Assembly (NCBI GenBank): GCA_017590115.1
Contig: JAGGNK010013559.1
Coordinates: 876,933-940,932, forward strand
Direction of reading: 5' to 3'
DNA from: Montifringilla adamsi
Taxonomy: Eukaryota > Chordata > Aves > Passeriformes > Passeridae
Length of the DNA stretch: 64,000 bases
The notes under the pieces are model-generated. The model saw only the letters and a list, made by a program, of their open reading frames with translations. It was not told the origin of the DNA and made no database searches. A program made the translations under genes and the position numbers. Below, one piece after another: positions 36,880 to 48,300 of the stretch. Position 1 is the stretch's first letter, and each line of letters opens with the position of its first letter.

Positions 36880-37560
36880 GGCCACACGGTGCCCGGTTCG
36901 CCACGGCCCCTACGTGTTCCCCCACCCCGGTCTCTCACAGCCCTGGCTCCTGCCGGCGGGTGCGACACGTCCTGGCCCGGGGCTCGGGGGCCGGGGCAGG
37001 TGTGTCCCCTCCGCCGAGCAGGACCCCCGGCAGGTAGGTATGGGGAGTGCCCGGTAGAGGCGAGGGCAGCGGCGACGTGCCCGGGCCCGGCGCTGCGGAC
37101 GTTCAGGAGCCGCCGGTGCTGGACAGCTCCGCCTGCGGCACCGCCCCCCCGGTACCGCCCCCGGGCCGGTGTCACCCCCCGCCCCGACCGGTGTCACCTC
37201 CACCCGGTATCGCATCCCGAGCCGGTGTCACCCTCCCCTCCGCCGGGTACCATCCCCTGAGCAGATGTCACCCTTTCCCCCCGAACTGTCGTCACTCTCC
37301 TCGGTCCGGTACCGCCTCCCCCAGCCGCTGCAGCCCCCCAGGACGAGCATCACGTCCTCGAGCCCGTGTCCGTCCCCTCCCCAACCCGGTGCCCACCGGG
37401 CCGGCAGTGCCCGCACCGCCTATGGCCGGTGGTGCCTGTCCCCCTCGGGCCACAGCAGCCAGCCGGGGGCCGGCAGAGGGAGCCCCCAGGGACAAGCCGA
37501 GCGCCAGAGGCCCCCGGCCCCTCGGCTGCCTGTCTGGGACGGAGCCATCTGTCCGGTGCC
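36880..37560. promoter_or_regulatory. Orphan CpG-rich block
   Basis: The block is dense in CpG (GTTCGCC, GCGACACGTCC, GGTACCGCC repeated). It has plus-strand Pro-rich repeats of the pattern CCGGTGTCACC and an isolated donor-like CCCGGCAG/GTAGGT at 37,024-37,037. It could be the promoter of the long NAV1 transcript (minus) or of a noncoding RNA; no coding first exon is recognisable. Confidence 0.35.
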
Positions 37561-39689
37561 TGGTGCCATCTGTCTCCCAGCAGCGCTGCCTGTTATGTCC
37601 CGGTGTCCACAACACCCACAGGGAAAAGGGTTGGGCTGTCCCTCCATGAGGTTACACCCCACCGAACCCCCTCCAGATGCCCCTGCAGTGAAGGGTCACC
37701 TGGGAAGGTTTGGGTTGTGCCTGAGGCTCTCCCAGTCTCTTCAGTCCCCTGCTCTTCCCGTGCTGTGTGGCAAGAAGAGCCATAAGGTGTCCCTGTGGAT
37801 GCCTCCTCCAGCACATGAGCCACCACTGGACACCACAGAGCCTGGGGGTCCTAAGGCATCCAGTACCATAGCCAAAATACGTCTCCTATTGCACCTCCTG
37901 AGGGCTTCAAAACCTTCCCAACACCACCCCAAAACCTTCCCAAAACCTCAGTGCTGCCATGGGGCCAAGGTCCTCCCAGTGCCGGATCAAGTCCTGGGCC
38001 AGGAGCCATCCCACAGCTCCGGTGACATTCAGCTGAACACTAGTCTGAGCCAAAACTCCACGGAACCAGTTGCATCATTTATTCAGCCCTGCTTTCCTGC
38101 AGCATCACACACCTGGCCCTTTGCTCCTGAGAATTTTGAGCAAGAGCAGATGTCGCGGTGTCTGCGTTCACCGCTGCTGTGCGGAAATGGCCCCCCCGGC
38201 CCTCGACCCATGAAACCTGGAAGGCCCTGATGGATTTTGGCTTGGCTGCTGGGGTGGTGGGGAGAGGCAGCTGCACAGCAGGGCTGCAAAACACATTAAT
38301 TCAGCAGATGCTGTCGTCTTTGCGGGTGTATGTGAGTTCTGGGTGGCCAGGACGGTCGAGGGGGCAGCTGGGCTTGTCCCCCCCATCCTCGCACTGGCAA
38401 TGCATCCCCAGCACCCCCAGTGCTCCCTGTTGAGACCCTCAATGCCTGTCTGCTTCTTTCAACACTCGACTCTCTCAACATACAGCAGGCATAGCCAAGT
38501 CATGGGGGTACCCAAAAAGGCATTTTTCCCCACCTAAAGCAGGTTAAGGATTTAAAAATGCCACTGGGAACATGGGACAGTTATCACTAGGGACACAGCA
38601 AAAGGGTGTGCCAGCCAAGTAGGAGATTAAGCCCCAAGAGCAGAGACACAGAGCTGAGGATGTGCCATCATCACAGTCAAGCTCCAGACTGGGGTGATTT
38701 CAGATGGTGAACCTACTTTGGGTGAAGAACTGAGTGAATGATAGTCAACCCATGGATCTGATTCCAAACTGAACCCCTCAATCCCTGCCCCACTGTGGGC
38801 CTTTCCTATCACAGACCATTCCTACCATGAGCTAAACTGCCCTGTCTGGTCTTACCTGGGCAAGTGAGACAGGTCTCCCCTAATCCGTCCTGTAATAAAC
38901 GAAGCCACTCTTGCAGCCTGGACTCTTCTGTGGGGTTTGCCCCGAGAGCTCCACACACCCACTGGCACCAAAGGGGGTTTCCCTAGGGATAACCAGGTAT
39001 TTGCAATGGAAAGCAAAAGCCACAGGGAGCCCTTAATGGGATGAGTGGATTTTCCAGTAAGCTGTAAATCCACAGTGGCTGCTGGCAAACACCTCCCTGC
39101 CCGCTCTGGAGGCGGGTGTGGGTGTGTGTGTGTGTTACAACAGTCACCACTCCAGAGGGATCCACATCCCCAGGGTTTATCAGAAGAACTCCAAGTGTGT
39201 TCATGATGCCAACATCCCAAGGGAGCCGAGTACTGTCATTTAATAGATGAGGCTGGAAGAGGTTGGCAGGGGCTGGCAATGCCTGGCCCCAGTACCCCTC
39301 ACCAGACCAGCACAGCTCTAGTTGCACGACCCTCTTACACCTAAAATTAAACCTCTTCCCTCCAAAGGATGCAGCCAACAGAGCCAGCATGAGGCCATCA
39401 CATCTGAAGGTTGCCTGAGTTTCCTAGAAGGGAGCCCCAGCATCTCTCAAGCATCCCTCCAGCATCCCTCAGTCATCCCTTTGGCATCCTGCCTGCCCGC
39501 AGCGAGCAGCCCATGCCGGGATGGCTGCACTCCTGCCTCCACCCCACACTGCACATCCCCAGGTACGGAGGTCCCGGCAGGGAGCGAGGAGGGGTTGCAG
39601 AGCCCAGAGGGGCGAGGAGAAGAAAAGGCGGGGGAGCAGGGGTGGAGGAGAAGTCGTGACTGAACGCCCTGCCCCTCTCAGGGGGAGTT

Positions 39690-40190
39690 TCCGCTGCCGG
39701 AGGCGGCGCCGCCCGGCCGCATCCGCACGGGCCTCGAATGCGGTCTGAGGAGGAGAAGGGAGAAGGAGCACAAACCCAGCTCCCCCAGCTTCCACCTCCG
39801 CTCCTCCATGGGAGCAGGGAATCCAGGGAACTCAGGCAAACAGTGGGAGGCGTTAACTCAAGCGCCGGCTCCCGCTCCAAACGCGCTCCCCGCAGCACAG
39901 CTGAGACCTCCGGAGCCCCATTGCCCCACTCCGGCGGCGAGAGGATGCCAGGACAGCAGTCCCACTGCCCCGGCCGGCCCGGGGCACGGTGGCTTGTCCC
40001 CTCCCGTTCCCTCTGCATGCGATGCTTCGGGGCGCTCCAATCCGCCGTGCCGGCAGGGTGGCAGCGGGGCAGGGGGCAGGGTGGCACCGACGCCGGTGAT
40101 GAGCGCTCCTGGATGGGAACTTGCAGATGTGCAACAATGAAACTCCCGGCAGCCCGGCACCGAGATGGGGTGACCCGGAGCCCCTCATAA
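39690..40190. promoter_or_regulatory. Second orphan GC/CpG-rich block
   Basis: CpG density rises around GGCGGCGCCGCCCGGCCGC (39,700-39,720) and again at 39,860-40,100. Open frames cross it on both strands (292 codons minus, 150 plus), as expected from composition alone. No exon is recognised. Confidence 0.3.
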
Positions 40191-41169
40191 AAGTCCCGAG
40201 GGCAGCGATGGTGCCACAGGTGATTTGGGGCCGGGATGGGGCATTGACCAGACAAGCTCAGAGAAGTGCAGGGGGACCAAGTCCAAGCCAGAGACAGTCT
40301 CACCCCAGCTCCTACCCCACCACGACCCCCGGGGACAGAGCAGAGCTTCAAACCCTCCCTGGGCCACTCATCCAGGACCTCCCCCCACCCTGGTCAATGA
40401 AAATCTTGCTCCCCCCAATTATTGTCACTTCGGGTGATGGTGACCGTGGGTGCCACATGCCAGGGCAACCTCCAGCCCCTCTCCCAACAAGTGTCTCCTG
40501 ATCCAGGCACTCAATCCACAGCAGTGCCTGATGGCCATAGCACTGCCCAGACCCTGCAGCACAACTCAGCAAAGCTCATTACAGGCCACTTGCTAATGAG
40601 CAAGACACAGGCTGTGCCAGCAAATGCACCAGGGAAGCCACCAGAGCCTGCTGGGACAGGTTAGTGGCTGATCTGTCACGTGGAGCATTCAAGGAGTTCC
40701 CAGAGGTGTTGGCAATGTGCCATCTGCCTGCAGCCTGTGCCTCAGTTTCCCCATGCACTGCCACCAGCCTCGTCACCACCAGTGCCACTGACTGGCCCAG
40801 CAGGTCCTGGCTCCCTGCACAGCACTCCTGGCACTGGCACTCCTTGGTTAGGAGCTTAGTTAACGCTTGGGGACCGATCCTGCCCAGCCAGGACAGGCCA
40901 GTGACATGAGATGAGACATCCTGGGGACACACAGGGCAGAGGCAGTGTGGTTCCAGCTGCTCCTTCCCTGTCACTGCTGTTTTTCTGACTGCACAGGGCA
41001 CAAAGGGCTGTGGGAGGACAGAGGGTACTCAGAGGGTACTGTCTCTGCTCTGACTGCCACTAAATGGACACCCCAGACAGATGAGGGGGGACTGTCACCA
41101 TTTGCCAGCAGCAAGGCGAAGGGGGGCGGGGGGGGTCACAGGGTGGTGGGAACAAATGCTGAAGACTTC

Positions 41170-41265
41170 CATCCAATACTGATGTCCCAATCCAATACTG
41201 GTGTCCCAATCACATACTGGTGTCCCTATTCCAGACTGATGCCCCCAGCCCAGGCTGGTGACCAG
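41170..41265. repeat. Tandem 21-mer, TGGTGTCCCAATCCAATAC type
   Basis: About four degenerate copies are present (ACTGATGTCCCAATCCAATA, then ACTGGTGTCCCAATCACATA, ACTGGTGTCCCTATTCCAG). Confidence 0.85.
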
Positions 41266-41879
41266 GCTCCAGGTGGAGGAGCATTCCAGACCTCCCCAGG
41301 GAGCGCATGCAGGTGAGGAGACATCCTGCTTGGTCAGTGAGCAGGAGTGGCTCTGCTCGGGTCATGGGCAAGGGGACACACAGTGCCCCCTCCAGCTCCA
41401 CACGGATCCTGCTCCAGCCAGAAAAGAGGAATGTGTCCCCAGGGTTCTCACCTGGTGGGTGCCCCAGCTGGTGGCACTGGGGACAGGACAGGGTGCCCCA
41501 GCCTGGTGGCACCACGTCCTGTTCCCACAGTGGTGCCAGCCTGCACCGAGGGCTCCTGCCACCAGCCCAGCCAGGGCCCAGAGGGCTGCAGTGGCCTCAC
41601 TGAGGTCAGGGGTCCCACCAGACATGGGATCAGAGGCTGCACCCCAAAATCCAGCCCGAGGGGGTCACCTGATCCCCCTGTCCGTGGCCCAGGCCCCACA
41701 TCCCGCTCCAGGCCTGGGGCCCCGCTCCCATCCGCAGCAGGAAACACCTTTTTCCTGTCCGTGGGGCTGCATGGGGGCGGGGGGAGCAGGAAAAAACCTC
41801 GTGTCCTGGCAGGTTATTTACATCCTGCTGCCAGTGAGGCCAGCCTGATTCCCTCCACGTCCCCACATGCACCCCAAGC

Positions 41880-42130
41880 TCTGCTCCAGCCCTGTCAGCC
41901 TCATCCCTGTCCCCATCTTATTCCCGTTCTCACCCCCATCTCATCCCATCCTGTCCCTATCCCCACCCCATCCCTATCCTCATCCCACCCCCAACACATC
42001 TCATCTCATCTCATCTCACCTCATATCTCATCTCATCCCCACCCCTTCCCTATCCCTGTCCCCATTCTAATCTTATTTCCCATCCCAGTTCTCATCCCCA
42101 TCCCTTCTTCATCCCCATTCCTCTCCTCAA
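41880..42130. repeat. Pyrimidine-rich CATCCC/CATCT tract
   Basis: A strand-asymmetric C/T-rich run contains a (TCTCA)n core at about 41,998-42,036. It keeps plus-strand frames open and creates the 457-codon false ORF. Confidence 0.85.
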
Positions 42131-43829
42131 TGCCACCCCCCTCCCAACACACCAAGACTGGAGACCCCCTTTACTGGAAGGGGGATCCCAAATCCTGCCT
42201 TGGGGACACCATTCTCCTCCCAGTGAGCATCAGAGCTCACCCAGCCCCACAGACCCCATCCCAACCTGTCTCCCCTCTCCCTGGCCTCTCAGAGCCAGTT
42301 CCCGTGCCGTGGTGTGTGACATGTCCACGTCCCAGGAGCCTTCTGTCTCATCCAGCCCTAGGAAAACGTCGGGGGGAAACGGAGGCAGGGGGCTGGCAGG
42401 GCTGGCAGTGTCCCGAGGCCAGGGCCAGGGGCAGCATGTGCGGGCAGCCCCTGCCCCCCCGAGGCGCGGGAGCCCCGCAGCCCGGCACGGGCACTTACTC
42501 AGCGCCGCCAAATGACTCAGCCGGGATCCGGCCGGGCCAGCCGGGATTTCCTGACTCAGCTCCCCCGGCTGTGCAACTGGGGGGGTCCAGCCCCTCCTTC
42601 CAACAACACAGACACCAACACACGCTGCTGCGGGGTGCAGGGAGCTCCCCCATCCCTGTCACCCCCTTGGGAGCACATGGACCCTCTCTGGCACCGGGGA
42701 TAATGGCACGGCAGCTATGACAAAGCCTCGGGGAACCCAGACAGCACCCCAAAAACCCATGGGCAAGCCCTGCCTGCACGGGGTCTCGCCCTCTCTGGGC
42801 AGTCGCGGGTATGCAGCAGGGCCGGCTGCGGGCCTGGCATCCCGGCACACCCAGACTCCCTGGCTCCCCTCCCAGTTGTTTTTTTCCTAGGTGAAATCCG
42901 GGAAAAGAGTCGTCCCGGCACTCGGCTCTTCACTGCTTCCCTCGCACAGGCTGACGGCACCTCTGTGTCTCAAGGGGCACAGCCTGAGATGAAGTCATCT
43001 CAAAGTTTTCCCTCTGTCCTGTGCCATCCCGGTTTGGTTGCAACATTTCCAGCTCCAAGGAGTGTGGGGATGACTCCTTCACCCCAGGTGATGCAGGATC
43101 CCCATGGGAAGCACCCATGGATGCCTACAGCCCAGAAGCACCTTTCCAGTCAAAAATGAGGGCAGACATCATCATCTGCCAGCACCGACCTGCTCTGTCT
43201 GTGGAAAGGAGATGTGGGGCAGCAGGACACACATTTTGGACAGTCCCCGTGCTTCAGTTTCCCCCGTCACCCTTTGCTGGCCATTTTGTGCTCCCCAGGA
43301 CTGAACTGGGGAGACACCACAGTGTCCTGCAGTCCCCCCCTGCCGGGGACAGGAATTGGGGGTGTCCAGGGACACCGAAGGCACTGGCACACAGGAATTT
43401 GCTAGCCCGGTCACGCTGCAGCTCCTACTGCTGAAACAGGGTCTCTGCGGAGAGGGGGGGACATCGTGGGGCACAGGAGAGGGGACGCGGGGGCTGCCCC
43501 GAGTGTCAAGCTCTCCGGTCCCTGCCAGCATCTCTCGTGTCACCGCTGTTCCCCGCAGCATGACCCCACCACCTCGGTCCTCAGCAGGGTGTTCCCGGTC
43601 ACTGCCGCCCTCACCGTGGCCAGCCAGTCCCCGATGGGGTGTCCCCCATCACCACCCGCTGTCCCCTCTGTCAACGCCGGTCCCCGCAGGATGACCGAGC
43701 CGGTGTGTCCCCGAATGTCACCGCCAGTCCCTGTCGGGGTGTTCCGCACCAGAGCCGGTCTCCAGGGGTGTCCCTGCCTTCCAGGGCCACGCAGGATGTC
43801 CCCATCACCCCCGCTCCCAGCGGCTCCCC

Positions 43830-44200
43830 GCTCCCTCGGGGGAAGTCTCCCGAGTCTCCCCGCTCCCTCGGGGAAGTGCCCCACGCCCCGATCCCGGTGC
43901 CCCGCTCACCGCTCGCTGCGCCCCGTCCCGCGCGGCCCCGCCGGCAGCGCCCGGAGCCGCCGCCGGTGGCGGAGTGACAGCGCGGCCGGGGACGCCGCCA
44001 GGGGTGCCCGCCCCGGCCTCCGGCCCCCGGTCCCCGTCCCCCGATCCCCGGCCCGGAGAGGCAGGTGCGGGGCCGCCCCTGCCCCACTCGGTGCCCAGGG
44101 CCTGTCCCGCCCGGTCCCCGCTGCCCCCGGTGCCGCTCGGCTGCCGAGACGCGGCTCCTGGAACCGGCAACAGAGCCTGAGCCGGGGAAACCCCACGGAC
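43830..44200. promoter_or_regulatory. Third GC/CpG-rich block, upstream of RNPEP
   Basis: Strong CpG density (CGGCCCCGCCGGCAGCGCCC and similar) lies 1.2-1.5 kb upstream of the recognisable RNPEP exon 1, just before the GGATCC tandem repeat. It could hold the true RNPEP promoter if the repeat is an insertion, but neither strand encodes the missing RNPEP N-terminus. Confidence 0.35.
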
Positions 44201-44229
44201 CCCCCCAGTCCCGCCCGGAACGTCCCCTC

Positions 44230-45310
44230 CTCGGATTTCTCGTGGATCCCACATGGCTGCCCTGACCCCGTGGATTCCCCACGGATCCCTCTCAGTCTCG
44301 ACTCTCCCCGGATGTCCCCACGAGCCCCCCCGCTGGGGGGGGGCATCCCTCCATCCCCTCCCCATGGATCGTGACATTGTCCCCCCCCAAGCACCCCTCC
44401 AGATCCCCTATGGAACCCCCCCAGCGAACTTCTTATGGATCCCGGCCCCGTCCACCCCCACCCCCCTCTTCCCGGATCTCCCGCCATGGATTTTCCCTCT
44501 GTCCCTCCTTGATTCTCCTGCTGGATCTTACCCCACCTGACCCCCGTCTCTGGATCTCCTCCCCATGGATCTTGACACCCCCCCCCCCTCCGGATCCCCC
44601 TATATTTTCCCGGATCCCACATGGATCCCCCACCCCTAGACACACCTGCCTGCACTTGATCTGCCCCACGGATCTGTAGCTATATCCTTCCTCCAGGTCC
44701 CCCTGGATCTTCCCACGGACCCCTGTGCTGGGTCCCCCTTTCCCAATCTCTCTCCATGGAGTCCGACATGAACCCTGCAAAGGATCCCATTTTGGATCCC
44801 TATAGGCCCCCCTATCCAGGGGTTCCCTGCCATGAATTCCCTTGATCCATGGATTCCCAGCCTCTGCATTTTGCTGCCCCCCTGCCTCAATGGATCCCTG
44901 TCCACCGACCCCCCTAGACTCCTTGCCCCAACAAATTCCTCCCATCCCAATTTCCCCCAGACATATCTTGATTCTGCCCAACCCATAGATCACCCCTTCT
45001 CCTGAATTCTCTCCGGAATCCCCACAGGGCCTTCAGAGATCCCTCTACATTCCCATAACATGGATCTCACCCCATGTCCCCTCCATCCTCCCTCATGGAT
45101 CCCCCACCCATGGATCCACCCACAGATTTCTCTCCATCCCCCACCACGGAACCCCGATCGATCTCCCCATGGGTCCCCTCCATCCCCACCCATGGATCCC
45201 CGATGGATCCCACCCATAGATTTCTCTCCATCCCCCACCCGTGGAGCCCGGAGGGATCCCCCCGGCTCCCCTCCATCCGTTCCATCCCCCGCCCATGGAT
45301 TCCCCGCCCC
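44230..45310. repeat. Degenerate GGATCC-rich tandem repeat abutting RNPEP exon 1
   Basis: About 1.1 kb is built of drifted copies of TGGATCCC/CATGGATCC separated by C-rich spacers. Some higher-order copies are clear: AGATTTCTCTCCATCCCCCA occurs at 45,124 and again at 45,218, 94 bases apart. It runs without a break into the 5' part of RNPEP exon 1 (CCCATGGATTCCCCG at 45,292). Confidence 0.88.
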
Positions 45311-48300
45311 GTGCCCGCCCCTGGACGGGTCCCGCCTCCGCGCCCTCGGGGCGGCCCCGCCCCGGGCGCTCCTGCCGCCGCCGGGCGGGCCCGGGGACGC
45401 GGCCGGGCAGGCGCTGCCCGTGGAGAACCGGCCCTTCGCCAGCTATGGCAGCGCCCTGCACATCGCCCTGCCCCAGGCCCCCCGTGCCGGGCAGCTGCTC
45501 ACCCTCCTCATCGACTACGAGGCGGGCGAGGGGCCCGGGGTGAGCGCTGGGACACCGGGGGACACCGGGCCGCGGGGGGGTGGGAGGACGCCGGGGGACA
45601 CCGCTCCCGGTGTGAGCAGGGGACACTGGGGAACACCGGGCCCGGGGTGGATGGAAGGGACAACGAGCCCGGTGGGACACCCTGGCCCACAAGGACCGGG
45701 AGGACACTGGGTGTGAACTGGGGGCCGCCAGACCCGGGGGGAGCTGGGGGGTGGTACAGGGGACCTGTACCTGCCAGGCCTGGAGTGGGCAGAGCTCCAA
45801 GGGTGAGGAGCCCCTTCCCAGCTCCCTCCACAAGGAGCAGCTGTGGTCAAGCCACCTCTCACTGGGGTCTTGGTCCCTCCCCAGGTGTGCTGGCTGTCCC
45901 CTGAGCAGACGGCGGGGAAGCAGAAGCCCTACATGTACACACAGGGCCAGGCTGTCCTCAACAGGTCCTTCTTCCCCTGCTTTGACACCCCTTCAGTCAA
46001 GTTCACCTATTCAGCCACCGTGAAGGTAAGTGAGCCCCAGGAGCTGCCCCGGCCGTTCCCTGACACCCACCAGCAGCAAAACTCTCCATGAGTGCAAAGT
46101 TTGCTGGGGAAGAAAGTCCATAGGAGGCCGTGGAGATGATCCGAGGGCTGGAGCACCTCTGCTGTGGAGCCAGGCTGGAAGAGCTGGGATTTCAGCCTCC
46201 TGCCAGCCAGGCTGTTCACCTGCAGAAGAGAAGGCTCTGAGTAGATCCAAGAGCCCCTTTCAGTGCCTAAAGGGGCTCCAGGAGAGCTGGAGAGAGCCTT
46301 GGGAGAAGGATCTAAGTGCCAGGACAAGGGGGAATGGCTTCCCACTGCCAGAGGACAGGGTTAGATGGGATATTGGGAAGGAATTCTTCAGGGTAGGCCC
46401 TGGCACAGGGTGCCCAGAGCAGCTGTGGCTGCCCCTGGATCCCTGGAAGTGTCCAAGGCCAGGTTGGATGGGGCTTGGAGCAACCAGAGATAGTGGAAGG
46501 TGTCCCTGCCCGTGGCACTGGGCGAGACAAGATCTTTAATGTCCCTTCCGGCTTAAACTGCTCTGAGCTGTTGGGTCCCTTGCATGGAATGTGCCAAAGC
46601 ACAGAGGCATCACAGCAGGGACACTGCTTCAAACCCTCCTCCTCAGGCCCCAGCTGAGAAGTCACTCACCTGTACTTGGGCTGTTTTTCTCTCAGATGCC
46701 CTTTTGGATGAAGACAAGCAGCCCCAGGGTGCTCCTGCCTCTCCCCAGTTGCATGCACCAGCCTGGCTCCCCTGGTCAGAGCTCCTTGCATTTGTATCAG
46801 GAGGAGCTGAGTTTGGGGGAAAACAGCTGGAGGAAGGTGGTGCTGCTGGGCCATGCTGGGTCCTGGTGGCAGTTCCAGGGCTGCCAGACTTCCAGGAAGG
46901 AGCAGCTGCTGTTCCCCAAAGATGGCACTAAAAGCAGCTTCCCCCTTGTCTGCATGTGGGCATGTGGTGACACTGGCACTGGGCCGCCACGCGTGCCATC
47001 CTGCTGTGGGCAAGGGAACTGCTTAATGGTGTGACACCATCCAGTGCCAATGGCATGTGGTGGCATCAGCTGGTGATGACAGGATTGATTTATTTTGCCC
47101 TCCCAGGGCAGAGCCCCTCTGGTGCCACAGGGTGAGCGTGGAATGGGGCTGTTGCTGAGCTCTGGTGTGATGTTCTGTACCAAGGAAACCGTATTCCCTG
47201 TGCACCGTGGGGCTCACCCCCTGCTTGGGCTAGGGGACACTGGATCAGTCTCCCTGGGCTCAGCCCAGGCTACTGGATTTGCCATGGGTTCTGCACTGGC
47301 TTGGGAACAGGAAAAATGAGTTATTGTGCAAGAATTGGGAGGGGAATCAGCGGTTGAAGGATCTGTATCCTCTGCCCTTTCACACCTGCAGCTCCAGCAT
47401 TTCCTTATCTCCTGGTAGGTCTGGGGGCACCTGGGGCAGCTCCAGGTACCCTAGCATTGCAGGGATGCAGCTGGGATCCCAAGTGGGAGCTCAGGGTGTT
47501 CCTGCTCTGCTCCCCGTAGCCTGCAGTGCCCCTGGCCCCGGCACCTTCAGCCTGGGACACATTTGCCATCAGCCACTGTGGTGTCCCAGCTGGCTTAGCT
47601 GGCCTGCCACTGTGTGTGCTGTGACTCTAATGGGTGGCTCTATCCACATGGTCAGGTCCCCGAGGGCTTCACGGCTGTGATGAGTGCCACGAGCTGGGAG
47701 AAGCAGAAGGATAACACCTTTGTATTCAAGATGTCCCAGCCAATCCCCTCCTACCTGATTGCTCTGGTTGTTGGGGACATCGTGTCTGCTGATGTTGGCC
47801 CAAGGTAAGGGGCTCAGGAGGGCTCCAGAGCTGTGGGAGCTGCACAGTGAAGCTCCTGTGGCAGCCACTTTCTGCTTCTCCCTGCTCCACGGTGCTCTGG
47901 AGAGCAGAGACACTGGCCATAAACATGGCACAGTCAGTCCCTGTCTGTGTCACCAGGTTGTGGGCTCATGGGATAAGGGTGCTTCTCAAACTGGAGCATG
48001 AAAAGGAGCCTTGATGCTGTGTCCCCTCACCTTCAGGAGGGTCCCTGGCTCTGCTCGTGTCACCCTGCACATGAATGAGGGCAGTGGGTCCCCATGCATG
48101 GAGGATCCCACATTTCCTGACAGACTGGTGCTTTCTTCAGTTCTTGGCTGCCACTGCAGCCATATAAAAGCCCTTTGACATTCAGACAAGGAAAGAAATC
48201 ACAGCAATTTGCACTATTGGCCTCTTTAAATGCCTTTATCAGCAGGGTTTTATTTTTCTTTGGAATAAACCTGTGCAATTTCTGTCTGATGAAGCAACAA

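Larger units (their letters stand above)
30672..45059. other. Region between NAV1 and RNPEP without a supported gene
   Basis: These 14.4 kb separate the upstream NAV1 exon (minus) from RNPEP (plus). Missing 5' exons of long NAV1 should lie here but none could be named. Contents: degenerate minisatellites (31.0, 34.2, 41.2, 41.9-42.1, 44.2-45.3 kb), CR1 pieces (33.1, 36.4 kb), and GC/CpG-rich blocks at 36.9-37.6, 39.7-40.2 and 43.8-44.2 kb. Long open frames (up to 457 codons at 41.3-42.7 kb) are composition artefacts. Confidence 0.6.

Noticed and set aside
39473..40351. 292-codon minus-strand open frame
   Set aside because: It lies in a CpG-rich block with long frames on both strands. Composition explains it; no domain or homology was recognised.
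41347..42720. 457-codon plus-strand open frame, the longest in the window
   Set aside because: It crosses a pyrimidine-rich repeat and C-rich DNA where stops are rare. It has no recognisable motif and no splice context, and overlapping frames are similarly long.
43466..44374. 302-codon plus-strand frame upstream of RNPEP, considered as the missing RNPEP N-terminus
   Set aside because: It is Pro/Arg/Ser-rich and contains nothing resembling the conserved RNPEP N-terminal strand segment. It ends in the tandem repeat.
45093..45833. 246-codon minus-strand frame over RNPEP exon 1
   Set aside because: It is a shadow of the GC-rich exon and the GGATCC repeat.
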